Below are positions 15,991 to 23,693 of a stretch of 64,000 bases of DNA, in pieces (position 1 is the stretch's first letter; each line of letters starts with the position of its first letter). The notes under the pieces are model-generated. The model was not told where the DNA came from and did not search any database. It worked only from the letters and a program-made list of their open reading frames with translations. The DNA comes from CAWIXB01 sp963839955. GTDB taxonomy: Bacteria > Actinomycetota > Actinomycetes > JACCUZ01. The DNA is taken from NCBI GenBank assembly GCA_963839955.1, contig CAWIXB010000001.1:2294001-2358000 (forward strand), in the 5' to 3' direction. The position numbers and the translations under genes are program-made.

Positions 15991-17892
15991 GTGGACACGA
16001 CTGTTTCGGACCCACTCGTCGGGCGCGTGCTCGACGGGCGGTACCGCGTGGGCCCCCGCCTGGCTCGCGGCGGCATGGCCACCGTCTACGAGGCCCTGGA
16101 CAGCCGTCTCGACCGCACGATCGCGCTCAAGGTCATGCACCCGGCGCTCGCCGAGGACGGCGACTTCGTCTCACGCTTCATCCGCGAGGCCAAGTCGGCC
16201 GCCCGCCTGTCCCACCCCAACGTGGTCGCCGTCTACGACCAGGGCGCCGACGCCGGCCACGTCTTCCTCGCGATGGAGCTCGTCTCGGGCCGCACGCTGC
16301 GCGACCTCATCCGTGAGCGGGGTCGGCTGACCCCCCGCCACGCCCTGGAGGTCCTCGAGCCGATGCTCGCCGCCCTGGGCGCCGCCCACCAGGCCGGCAT
16401 CGTCCACCGTGACGTCAAGCCAGAGAACGTCCTGCTCTCCGACGACGGCCGGGTGAAGGTTGCCGACTTCGGCCTCGCCCGAGCGGTGTCGGGCGCCGCG
16501 AGCCAGACCGCGACGACGGGGATCCTCATGGGCACCGTCGCCTACCTCTCCCCCGAGCAGGTCGAGCGCGGCATCGCCGACCCCCGCTCGGACGTCTACG
16601 CCGCCGGCATCCTGCTCTACGAGATGCTCACCGGCGCCAAGCCGTACGACGGCGACTCGGCGATCCAGATCGCCTACCAGCACGTGCACGAGAACGTCCC
16701 GCCTCCGTCGCGTGCAATCGATGGGCTCCCGAAGGAGCTCGACTACCTCGTCGCGCGCGCCACGAGCCGCGACCCCGACGGCCGCCCCGGCGACGCCCAC
16801 CGCTTCCTGGCCGAGGTGGTTGCGGTCCGCAGGGGTCTCGCCGACGAGGAGCTCGACGTCGTGGGCCCGCCGCTGCCGGGCGTCGGCAACCGGACGACCA
16901 ACACCATGGTGGTGCCGCTCGGCGGTGGCCAGCCGGGCCACACCACCGCGATCCCGACGAGCACCGCGCGCAGTGGCGACACCGGCCCACTGCCGGTCCG
17001 CCGTCGGCGGCGGCGGCGCGGCTGGATCGCCTTCATCGTCATCATGCTGCTGACGGCTGGGCTGTCAGCGGCCGCCTGGTACTACGCCGCGGGTCCCGGC
17101 AGTTTCACGACAGCGCCGTCGCTGCTGAGCATGTCGCAGGATGACGCGATCCAGAAGGCCGAGGGTCTCGGGTTCACCCCGCAGGTCGTCGGCTCGGAGT
17201 ACGACGAGCAGGTGCCCAAGGACTTCGTGCTGTCCACGTCGCCCGGGCCCAACGACCGCATCGCGGAGGACGGCACGATCCGCATCGTGCTCTCGCGCGG
17301 TCCCGAGCGCTATGCCGTCCCCAGCCTGAGCGGTCGCACCGAGGACGTGGCACGACAGGACATCGAGGAGAACAACCTCTCCGTCGGCGACGTCACCCGC
17401 CGGTTCAGCGACACGGTGGAGGAGGGCAGGGTCATCTCGAGCAACCCGGACGCGGGCACCCAGCTCAAGCCCGAAACCGCCGTCCGCCTTGTCGTCAGCA
17501 AGGGCGTCGAGCCGGTGGCCGTCCCCGATGTCGTCGGCGAGAAGCTCGACGAAGCGCGCGAGCAGATCGACGAGGCTCGCCTCGGCAGCGTCGTGGTGAG
17601 CCGCTACCACGACACCGTGCCCGAGGGCGAGATCATCAGGCAGTCGCCGCACGACAAGAAGGTCCCCAAGGGCTCCACGGTCCGGCTGGTGGTCTCCAAG
17701 GGACCGCCGCTGGTAGCAGTGCCCGATGTCGTCGGCCGCCCGCTCGCCGAGGCACGCACGATCCTCGCGGGCGCCGGGTTCTCGCCACGCGAGCTGAATC
17801 TGCCCGGCGGGCCCGACCAGGTCCTCGACCAGTCACCCGAGGCAGGCGAGCAGAGGCCGAAGGGTTCGCGAGTCACCCTCTCGATCTTCTAG
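15991..17892 (+). CDS. pknL: serine/threonine protein kinase PknL with PASTA domains
   Basis: A 633-residue receptor-like Hanks kinase. The cytoplasmic kinase domain spans about residues 12-280, with 'LARGGMATVYEA' (glycine loop), 'IALKVM' (ATP-binding Lys), 'HRDVKPENVLL' (catalytic Asp near 141) and 'DFGLA'. A basic juxtamembrane region precedes a single transmembrane helix (about 345-368). Four tandem extracellular PASTA domains (about 370-633) should bind muropeptides. M. tuberculosis PknL lacks extracellular PASTA domains, so this version is a longer sensor form. In position it corresponds to Rv2176, and the likely substrate is the Rv2175c-like regulator at 12999. Start GTG 15991 follows a leaderless promoter. 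Confidence 0.9.
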   Translation: MDTTVSDPLVGRVLDGRYRVGPRLARGGMATVYEALDSRLDRTIALKVMHPALAEDGDFVSRFIREAKSAARLSHPNVVAVYDQGADAGHVFLAMELVSGRTLRDLIRERGRLTPRHALEVLEPMLAALGAAHQAGIVHRDVKPENVLLSDDGRVKVADFGLARAVSGAASQTATTGILMGTVAYLSPEQVERGIADPRSDVYAAGILLYEMLTGAKPYDGDSAIQIAYQHVHENVPPPSRAIDGLPKELDYLVARATSRDPDGRPGDAHRFLAEVVAVRRGLADEELDVVGPPLPGVGNRTTNTMVVPLGGGQPGHTTAIPTSTARSGDTGPLPVRRRRRRRGWIAFIVIMLLTAGLSAAAWYYAAGPGSFTTAPSLLSMSQDDAIQKAEGLGFTPQVVGSEYDEQVPKDFVLSTSPGPNDRIAEDGTIRIVLSRGPERYAVPSLSGRTEDVARQDIEENNLSVGDVTRRFSDTVEEGRVISSNPDAGTQLKPETAVRLVVSKGVEPVAVPDVVGEKLDEAREQIDEARLGSVVVSRYHDTVPEGEIIRQSPHDKKVPKGSTVRLVVSKGPPLVAVPDVVGRPLAEARTILAGAGFSPRELNLPGGPDQVLDQSPEAGEQRPKGSRVTLSIF

Positions 17893-17928
17893 GCGCAACA
17901 GCTCTGGGCAGCTCAGCTTCTGACGGGC

Positions 17929-18549
17929 TCACTCGCGAAGGCGTTGGTCAGGGCCTTCGCCCGGTGACTCCTGGTAGGAGTAGCGCTGGTCCCGCCACGG
18001 GTCGGCCGTGTTGTGGTAGCCCCGTTCCTCCCAGAAACCCCGCCGGTCGTCGGTGAGGTACTCCACGGAGCGCGCCCACTTCACGCTCTTCCACGCGTAG
18101 AGGTGGGGGACGACGAGTCGCAGCGGCGCACCGTGGTCGGGGCTCAGCGGCTCGCCGTTGCGGGACATCGCGAAGATCGCACCGGGTTCGGCCAGGTCGG
18201 CCAGGCTCAGGTTCGCCGAGTAGCCGTACTCTCCCCACACCATCGCGTGCGTGGCGTCCGGGGACGGCGGCACCGTCGCCAGGAGCGTCGACGCCGCGAC
18301 TCCCTCCCACCTGTTGTCCAGGACGGAGAACTTGGTGACGCAGTGGAAGTCGGCGACGACGGTCGTCTGCTCCAGCAGGGCGAACGAGTCAAAGGTGAAG
18401 CAGTAGTCCTCGGCGCCGGCCGTCGCACCGAAGACGCGGAAGTCCCATGTCTCCGGGCGCAGTCGGGGCACCCGTCCGTAGTGCATGACCGGCCAGCCGC
18501 GGGCCACGTACTGCGATGGCGGCAGGCGTGGGTCGGCCACGCGCGACAT
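17929..18549 (-). CDS. small sulfite-oxidase-fold molybdopterin protein
   Basis: A 206-residue soluble protein that is essentially one Mo-molybdopterin domain of the sulfite oxidase/MsrP (YedY) family. The Mo-ligand cysteine is in 'VVADFHCVTKFSVLDNRWEGV' (about residue 66), and 'GAPLRLVVPHLYAWKSVKWARSVEY' is the expected cofactor-binding block. No signal peptide, dimerisation domain or haem partner is seen. The substrate is unknown. The ATG at 18549 follows tcagg. It runs divergent from aroF, 73 bases away. Confidence 0.85.
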   Translation of the reverse strand: MSRVADPRLPPSQYVARGWPVMHYGRVPRLRPETWDFRVFGATAGAEDYCFTFDSFALLEQTTVVADFHCVTKFSVLDNRWEGVAASTLLATVPPSPDATHAMVWGEYGYSANLSLADLAEPGAIFAMSRNGEPLSPDHGAPLRLVVPHLYAWKSVKWARSVEYLTDDRRGFWEERGYHNTADPWRDQRYSYQESPGEGPDQRLRE

Positions 18550-18622
18550 CCTGACAGACGAGACACAACGGACCTCGACCACTGCCCCGACTACGCTGGG
18601 TGCCTCCCCGAGGAGTGAGCGA

Positions 18623-19672
18623 ATGGTCGTCGTCATGGCGCCCGGCGCCGGGGCGGAAGACATCCGCCGCGTCGCGGCGCAGGTGGAATCCGTTGGCGGT
18701 GAGGCGTTCGTGAGCCGCGGCGTGACCCGGACCATCATCGGACTGGTCGGCGACGTCGAGACCTTCGACGGGCTGAACCTGCGAGGTCTGCCCGGGGTCG
18801 CCGACGTGATCCGGGTGTCCTCGCCGTACAAGCTGGTGAGCCGCATCCACCATCCCGACAAGACGACGGTCTACGTGGCGGACGTGCCGATCGGTCCCGA
18901 CACGTTCACGCTGATCGCCGGGCCGTGCGCCGTCGAGACCGCCCAGCAGACGCTCGAGGCGGCCCAGATGGCGCAGGCCGCGGGCGCGACGCTCCTGCGT
19001 GGCGGCGCCTACAAGCCGCGCACCTCGCCGTACGCCTTCCAGGGGCTCGGCGAGGCCGGGCTGCGCATCCTCGCCGACGTGCGCACGGAGACCGGCCTGC
19101 CGGTGGTGACCGAGGTCGTCGACGCGCACGACGTCGACCTCGTCTCGTCGTACGCCGACATGCTCCAGGTCGGCACCCGCAACATGGCGAACTTCGGTCT
19201 GTTGCAGGCGGTCGGCCAGTCCGGCAAACCGGTGATGCTCAAGCGCGGCATGCAGGCGACCATCGAGGAGTGGCTGATGGCCGCCGAGTACATCGCGCAG
19301 CGCGGCAACCTCGACATCGTGCTGTGCGAGCGCGGCATCCGCACCTTCGAGACGGCCACCCGCAACACGCTCGACATCAGCTCCGTGCCCGTCGTCCACG
19401 ACCTCGCACACCTGCCGGTGGTCGTCGACCCGTCGCACTCCGGCGGGCGCCGCGACCTCGTCGTCCCGCTGTCACGCGCCGCGATCGCCGTCGGCGCCGA
19501 CGGCATCATCGTCGACGTGCACCCTCACCCGGAACAGGCCTTGTGCGACGGGCCGCAGGCTCTCGTCGACGACGACCTGCGGGCGCTGGCCGCCGCGGTG
19601 CGTCAGCTGCCGCCGCTGATGGGGCGGCGTCCGGCTAATGCCGGGTCAGCGCCGACGACAGCACCTTCGTAG
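18623..19672 (+). CDS. aroF: DAHP synthase, class I-beta with N-terminal ferredoxin-like domain
   Basis: A 349-residue enzyme condensing PEP and erythrose-4-phosphate to DAHP, the first step of aromatic amino-acid synthesis. Residues 1-75 form the ferredoxin-like regulatory domain typical of this subclass. The TIM barrel follows, with 'LIAGPCAVE' near 97-105, 'GGAYKPRTSPYAFQGLG' near 127-143 (phosphate and metal site), 'LKRGM' near 206 and 'PVVVDPSHSGG' near 267-277. An aggag sequence lies just upstream of the ATG at 18623. A class II DAHP synthase is encoded only 1.0 kb away. The last 38 bases overlap ltaE on the opposite strand. Confidence 0.93.
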   Translation: MVVVMAPGAGAEDIRRVAAQVESVGGEAFVSRGVTRTIIGLVGDVETFDGLNLRGLPGVADVIRVSSPYKLVSRIHHPDKTTVYVADVPIGPDTFTLIAGPCAVETAQQTLEAAQMAQAAGATLLRGGAYKPRTSPYAFQGLGEAGLRILADVRTETGLPVVTEVVDAHDVDLVSSYADMLQVGTRNMANFGLLQAVGQSGKPVMLKRGMQATIEEWLMAAEYIAQRGNLDIVLCERGIRTFETATRNTLDISSVPVVHDLAHLPVVVDPSHSGGRRDLVVPLSRAAIAVGADGIIVDVHPHPEQALCDGPQALVDDDLRALAAAVRQLPPLMGRRPANAGSAPTTAPS

Positions 19673-20660
19673 CCCGTTCCACGTCCTCGTCACTCACGTC
19701 GAGGTGGGTGACGAGCCGCACGTGACGCGGGTCGAGCGGACTGGTCAGCACACCCTCGTCGCGACAGCGCGCCACGACATCGAGAGCATCGGCCGTCTCC
19801 AGCACCACGATGTTGGTCTCGACGGTCGCCGGGACGACCGACCCCGGCGCGGCTTCGGCGAGGGCGCCCGCGATCCGCGCCGCCCGCGCGTGGTCGTCGG
19901 CGAGCCGGTCGACGTGGTGGTCGAGTGCGTGCCGCGCACCGGCGGCGAGGATGCCGACCTGGCGCATGCCGCCACCCAGCCGCTTGCGCCAGATCCGCGC
20001 CTGCGCGATGTGGTCGGCAGACGAGGCGAGCATGGACCCGACAGGAGCGCCGAGCCCCTTGGAGAAGCAGACCGACACGGTGTCGAACAACGCGCCGTAC
20101 GCCGAGAGCGTCACGCCCGACGCGACGTGCGCGTTCCAGATCCGGGCGCCGTCGAGGTGCATGCGTACGCCGGCGTCCTGCGTGACGGCACGGAGCCGCG
20201 CGATCTCGTCGTAGGGCTGCACCGTGCCGCCGCCGAAGTTGTGGGTGTTCTCGACGACCACGGCGGCGGTCGAGACGAAGTGCGGACCGGCGGACGGTCG
20301 CATCATCGCCTCCACCGTGTCGACGTCGATGCGCCCGCGCGGCGCGGCCCAGGTGCGTGTGGTGACGCGTCCGTTGGCGGCGGCCGCGCCGAGCTCGGCG
20401 CGCACCACATGGGCTTCCTCGTCGCAGAGCAGTTCCTCGCCCTCGGACACCAGCAGGCGCACGCCGAGCCCGTTGGCCATCGACCCGGTGGGGGTGAACA
20501 GCGCCGCCTCGTGTCCGAGCAGCTCGGCTACCCGCGCCTCGAGGTCGAGCACGGTCGGGTCCTCGCCGAACACGTCGTCGCCGACGGGTGCGGAGGCCAT
20601 CGCCTCCCGCATCGCTTCGGTCGGCCGGGTAACGGTGTCGCTGCGCAGGTCGACGTCCAT
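19635..20660 (-). CDS. ltaE: low-specificity L-threonine aldolase
   Basis: A 341-residue fold-type I PLP enzyme that splits L-threonine/allo-threonine to glycine and acetaldehyde. It shows 'DLRSDTVTRPTEAMREAM' at the N terminus, 'GDDVFGEDPTV' near 27-37, 'HLDGARIWNA' near 165-174 and the PLP lysine in 'SVCFSKGLGAPVG' near 192-204. The ATG at 20660 is preferred over the GTG at 20669 because the latter falls inside the TAGCGT -10 box. It sits between the two DAHP synthase genes. Confidence 0.93.
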   Translation of the reverse strand: MDVDLRSDTVTRPTEAMREAMASAPVGDDVFGEDPTVLDLEARVAELLGHEAALFTPTGSMANGLGVRLLVSEGEELLCDEEAHVVRAELGAAAANGRVTTRTWAAPRGRIDVDTVEAMMRPSAGPHFVSTAAVVVENTHNFGGGTVQPYDEIARLRAVTQDAGVRMHLDGARIWNAHVASGVTLSAYGALFDTVSVCFSKGLGAPVGSMLASSADHIAQARIWRKRLGGGMRQVGILAAGARHALDHHVDRLADDHARAARIAGALAEAAPGSVVPATVETNIVVLETADALDVVARCRDEGVLTSPLDPRHVRLVTHLDVSDEDVERATKVLSSALTRH

Positions 20661-20667
20661 GCGTCCC

Positions 20668-20673
20668 ACGCTA
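20668..20673 (-). promoter_or_regulatory. -10 box of ltaE (leaderless)
   Basis: TAGCGT on the minus strand, seven bases before the ATG at 20660. Confidence 0.5.
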
Positions 20674-20711
20674 GGCGACGGTGACAGGCGCCCTGCTCAC
20701 GCGGTCGGATC

Positions 20712-22130
20712 TCAGCCGACAGCGAGCATCTCCGCGACGAGGAAGGCCAGCTCGAGCGACTGCTGGTGGTTGAGCCGTGGGTCGCAGGCCGTCTGGTAGC
20801 GCATCGGCAGGTCGAGCTCGGCGATGCCGCCGGACCCGCCGAGACACTCGGTCACGTCGTCGCCGGTGAGCTCCATGTGCAGCCCGCCCGGGTGCGTCCC
20901 GAGCGCACGGTGCACCTCGAAGAAGCCGCGCACCTCCTCGACGACGTCGTCGAAGCGACGGGTCTTGTGACCGTCGGGCGCCTCGAACGTGTTGCCGTGC
21001 ATGGGATCGCAGACCCACGCGACGACCGCGCCGCTCGCCGTCACCTTCTCGACGATGGGTGGCAGCGCGCGACGGACGTGCTCGGCGCCCATGCGTGTGA
21101 CGAAGGTCAGCCGGCCGGGCTCTCCGTCGGGGTCGAGCTTGTCGACGAGCGCGAGCGCGTCGTCGGGCGTGGTCGTCGGGCCCAGCTTGACCCCGATCGG
21201 GTTGCGGATGCGCGAGGCGAAGTCGATGTGCGCACCACCGAGGTCGCGGGTGCGCTCGCCGACCCAGACGAAGTGCCCGGACACGTCGTACGGCGTGCCG
21301 GTGCGCGAGTCGATGCGCGTCATCGCCCGCTCGTAGTCGAGGATCAGCGCCTCGTGGCTGGAGTAGAGGTCGACGGTGCGGAACGCCTCGGGCTCGACAC
21401 CGCAGGCCATCATGAATGACAGCGCCCGGTCGATGTCGCGCGCCATCAGCTCGTAGCGCTGGTAGGCGGCGTTCGCACCCAGGAAGCCCTGGTTCCAGGC
21501 GTGCACCTGACGCAGGTCGGCGAACCCGCCCTGGGTGAAGGCGCGGACGAGGTTCAGCGTGGCGGCCGAGGTGTTGTAGACCTGCAGCAGCCGGGCCGGG
21601 TCGGGCGTGCGGCTCACGACGTCGAAGGCCAGCCCGTTGACCGCGTCACCGCGGTAGGCCGGCAGCGTGACGTCACCCTGGGTCTCGGTGTCGGCGCTGC
21701 GCGGCTTGGCGAACTGCCCCGCCAACCGGCCGACCTTCACGACCGGGACGCGCGCGCCGTAGGTGAGGACGACGGCCATCTGCAGCAGCGTCTTGATCTT
21801 GTTGCGGATCGCGTCGACGTGGGAGTCGGCGAACGTCTCGGCACAGTCGCCGCCCTGGAGCAGGAACGCCTCGCCCCGTGCGACCTCGCCGAGGCGCGCC
21901 TTGAGGACGTCGCACTCCCCCGCGAAGACGAGCGGCGGGAGCACCGCGAGCCGCTCGACCACGTCGGCCAACGCCGCCTGGTCGGGCCAGTTGGGCTGTT
22001 GCCCGGCCGGCAGGTCGCTCGGCGGCAACGGCAACGCAGGCGGGGACGGCACGCCAGGTGATGACTGCGAGTCAGCAGGGGCCGGCGAGTCAGCAGGGGC
22101 CGGCGAGTCAGCAGGGGACGGCACGCTCAC
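20712..22130 (-). CDS. aroG: class II DAHP synthase
   Basis: A 472-residue class II (plant/mycobacterial type) 3-deoxy-7-phosphoheptulonate synthase. Family blocks are 'FLLQGGDCAETFAD' near 93-106, 'KPRSADTE' near 143-150, 'YSSHEALILDYERAMTRID' near 252-270, 'FVWVGERTRDLGGAHIDF' near 284-301, 'GVKLGPTTTPDDAL' near 310-323 and 'WVCDPMHGNT' near 373-382. It corresponds to Rv2178c, which forms a complex with chorismate mutase in mycobacteria. The first ~35 residues are a Pro/Ala/Ser/Asp-rich repeat encoded by three 18-bp units and are unlikely to be structured. The GTG at 22130 is the annotated-type start; a later start would remove the repeat. Confidence 0.92.
   Translation of the reverse strand: MSVPSPADSPAPADSPAPADSQSSPGVPSPPALPLPPSDLPAGQQPNWPDQAALADVVERLAVLPPLVFAGECDVLKARLGEVARGEAFLLQGGDCAETFADSHVDAIRNKIKTLLQMAVVLTYGARVPVVKVGRLAGQFAKPRSADTETQGDVTLPAYRGDAVNGLAFDVVSRTPDPARLLQVYNTSAATLNLVRAFTQGGFADLRQVHAWNQGFLGANAAYQRYELMARDIDRALSFMMACGVEPEAFRTVDLYSSHEALILDYERAMTRIDSRTGTPYDVSGHFVWVGERTRDLGGAHIDFASRIRNPIGVKLGPTTTPDDALALVDKLDPDGEPGRLTFVTRMGAEHVRRALPPIVEKVTASGAVVAWVCDPMHGNTFEAPDGHKTRRFDDVVEEVRGFFEVHRALGTHPGGLHMELTGDDVTECLGGSGGIAELDLPMRYQTACDPRLNHQQSLELAFLVAEMLAVG
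22067..22120. repeat. three 18-bp tandem units at the 5' end of aroG
   Basis: gcgagtcagcaggggccg occurs three times in tandem, the last with one change. In the aroG frame it encodes a repeated Pro-Ala-Asp-Ser-type hexapeptide. Multiples of three keep the frame, so copy number could vary. Confidence 0.85.
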
Positions 22131-22177
22131 CCCGCCAGCCTACGGCGCGCCCCCAACCCCTCCCCCCACCCTCCCCA

Positions 22178-22260
22178 GTGATCATGCAGTTGTGCAGCCG
22201 AGCAACAAACCCGCAGGTCAGCGCCCCACCACCCCGTCGGTGATCATGCAGTTGTGCAGC
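22178..22260 (+). repeat. 21-bp direct repeat pair with internal dyad
   Basis: A 21-base sequence starting gtgatcatgcag and ending ttgtgcagc occurs at 22178-22198 and 22240-22260, 62 bases apart in direct orientation. Each copy has an internal tgca...tgca dyad. The pair lies between the divergent aroG and subtilase genes. Confidence 0.7.
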
Positions 22261-22371
22261 GGCGGGCAGGCGGGCGCCGCCAGCGGAACGTGACCGACAG
22301 GCGTGCGGGTCGTTGATCAGGGGGAAGAGGACTTCTGGCACAAATCAGACGCCCCGCAACCAAGGAGCCCC

Positions 22372-23430
22372 ATGCGTTTCCTGCGAACCGCCGCCGTCGG
22401 CGCCACCGCCGTCGCGGCCGTCGCCGCGTTCACGGCCACTCCCGCCAGCGCCGCGACCAACGACCCGCTCTACGCCAAGCAGTACGGCCCGCAGCAGGTG
22501 CGCGCCGAGCAGGCATGGGCCACCAGCACCGGTGCCGGCACCACGATCGCGGTCGTGGACACCGGCGTCGACCTGTCCCACGCGGACCTCAGCAGCAAGC
22601 TCGTGTCCGGAGCGACCTTCATCGGGTGCAACCCGTCCTGTGGGAACGGCAACTGGAAGGGCCCCGATGGCCAGGGCCAGGCGGCCGACAACCACGGCAC
22701 CCACGTCGCCGGCATCGCCGCAGCGGCGACCAACAACGGCGTCGGCATCGCGGGCGTCGCGCCGGGCGCTCAGATCATGCCGGTCAAGGTGCTCGAGGAC
22801 GGCAGCGGCGCGTTCGAGGACATCGCCAACGGCGTGCGGTTCGCGGCGAACAACGGCGCCGACGTCATCAACCTCAGCCTCGGCGGCCTCCAGGGCACCC
22901 AGGTCCTGGCGCTGACCGGGCTCGAGTCCGCCCTCCAGGACGCGATCATCTACGCGAAGAGCAAGGGTGTCGCGGTCATCGCGGCCGCCGGCAACGACGG
23001 CGTCCCGCTGTGCAACTCCCCCGGCTTCGACGAGGGCGCCCTCTGCGTGGTGGCGACCGACAAGCGCGAGCTGCGCGCGGCGTACAGCTCCGGGCCGATC
23101 CGCCCCGACCTGAACGCGGTCGCCGCCCCCGGCGGCTCGCTGGTTCCCGTCTGCGGTGAGGACATCGTCTCGACCGTGCCCGCCGGCACCAGCTCCTCGG
23201 GTGCGACCTGCGGCTACGGCAACGCCTACGACGAGTTCGCCGGCACGTCGATGGCGACGCCGCACGTCGCCGGGGTGGCTGCCCTCCTCGCGGCCCAGGG
23301 CCGGTCTGTCGACGCCATCTACGGCGCCCTCACCTCGACGGCCCGGACGCCGGGTGATGCAGTCCGTGGCGTCTTCACGCCGGTCTACGGCTACGGAATC
23401 GTCGACGCTCAGGCGGCCGTCACCAGCTGA
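22372..23430 (+). CDS. secreted S8 family (subtilisin-like) serine protease
   Basis: A 352-residue secreted protease. A signal peptide of about 27 residues ends in PASA-A. The catalytic triad is visible: Asp in 'VVDTGVDLSH' (about residue 63), His in 'NHGTHVAGIAAA' (about 108) and Ser in 'GTSMATPHVAGVAAL' (about 293). The oxyanion Asn is in 'AAAGNDGVP'. Four to six cysteines suggest disulfides. There is no separate pro-domain beyond a short linker, so it is a compact subtilase. The ATG at 22372 has aaggag six bases upstream. A strong terminator follows. Confidence 0.93.
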   Translation: MRFLRTAAVGATAVAAVAAFTATPASAATNDPLYAKQYGPQQVRAEQAWATSTGAGTTIAVVDTGVDLSHADLSSKLVSGATFIGCNPSCGNGNWKGPDGQGQAADNHGTHVAGIAAAATNNGVGIAGVAPGAQIMPVKVLEDGSGAFEDIANGVRFAANNGADVINLSLGGLQGTQVLALTGLESALQDAIIYAKSKGVAVIAAAGNDGVPLCNSPGFDEGALCVVATDKRELRAAYSSGPIRPDLNAVAAPGGSLVPVCGEDIVSTVPAGTSSSGATCGYGNAYDEFAGTSMATPHVAGVAALLAAQGRSVDAIYGALTSTARTPGDAVRGVFTPVYGYGIVDAQAAVTS

Positions 23431-23445
23431 CCGCCTGACCAAGTC

Positions 23446-23494
23446 AGCTGCCGGATCTCGGTCCCGGGGCAGGGAGATCCGAGATCCGGCAGCT
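23446..23494 (+). terminator. long perfect hairpin after the subtilase gene
   Basis: A perfect 16-bp stem (agctgccggatctcgg at 23446-23461 paired with 23479-23494) and a 17-base loop start 15 bases after the stop codon. There is no T-run directly after it. Confidence 0.75.
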
Positions 23495-23495
23495 T

Positions 23496-23537
23496 CGGCC
23501 GCGACGCCACGGGGGAGCATCGCGGCCGTCTTCTTTT
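23496..23537 (+). terminator. intrinsic terminator with T-rich tail
   Basis: cggccgcga (23496-23504) pairs with tcgcggccg (23520-23528) and is followed by tcttctttt. It lies immediately after the longer hairpin, so the subtilase gene ends in a tandem terminator. Confidence 0.8.
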
Positions 23538-23647
23538 GCCCAGAAAGTCCCGCGTGACCCAACTTGATCTCGGTCGTTAAGGGGGCAGGCGACCGCGTGC
23601 CGCCAGCCCGGCTGCCGGGGCCGGGGGGTTTCCGGCAGCAGCAAGCG

Positions 23648-23680
23648 ACCGCGGCGCCGTCCAGGGGGCGGCGCCGCGGT
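23648..23680 (-). terminator. hairpin downstream of the phosphofructokinase gene
   Basis: accgcggcgcc (23648-23658) pairs with ggcgccgcggt (23670-23680) over 11 bases, 14 bases after the stop read on the minus strand. No T-run follows on that strand. Confidence 0.6.
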
Positions 23681-23693
23681 TGGCTGCGGTGGG

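Noticed and set aside
20661..20669. GTG at 20669 as the start of ltaE
   Set aside because: It overlaps the TAGCGT box placed correctly for a leaderless transcript beginning at the ATG 20660.
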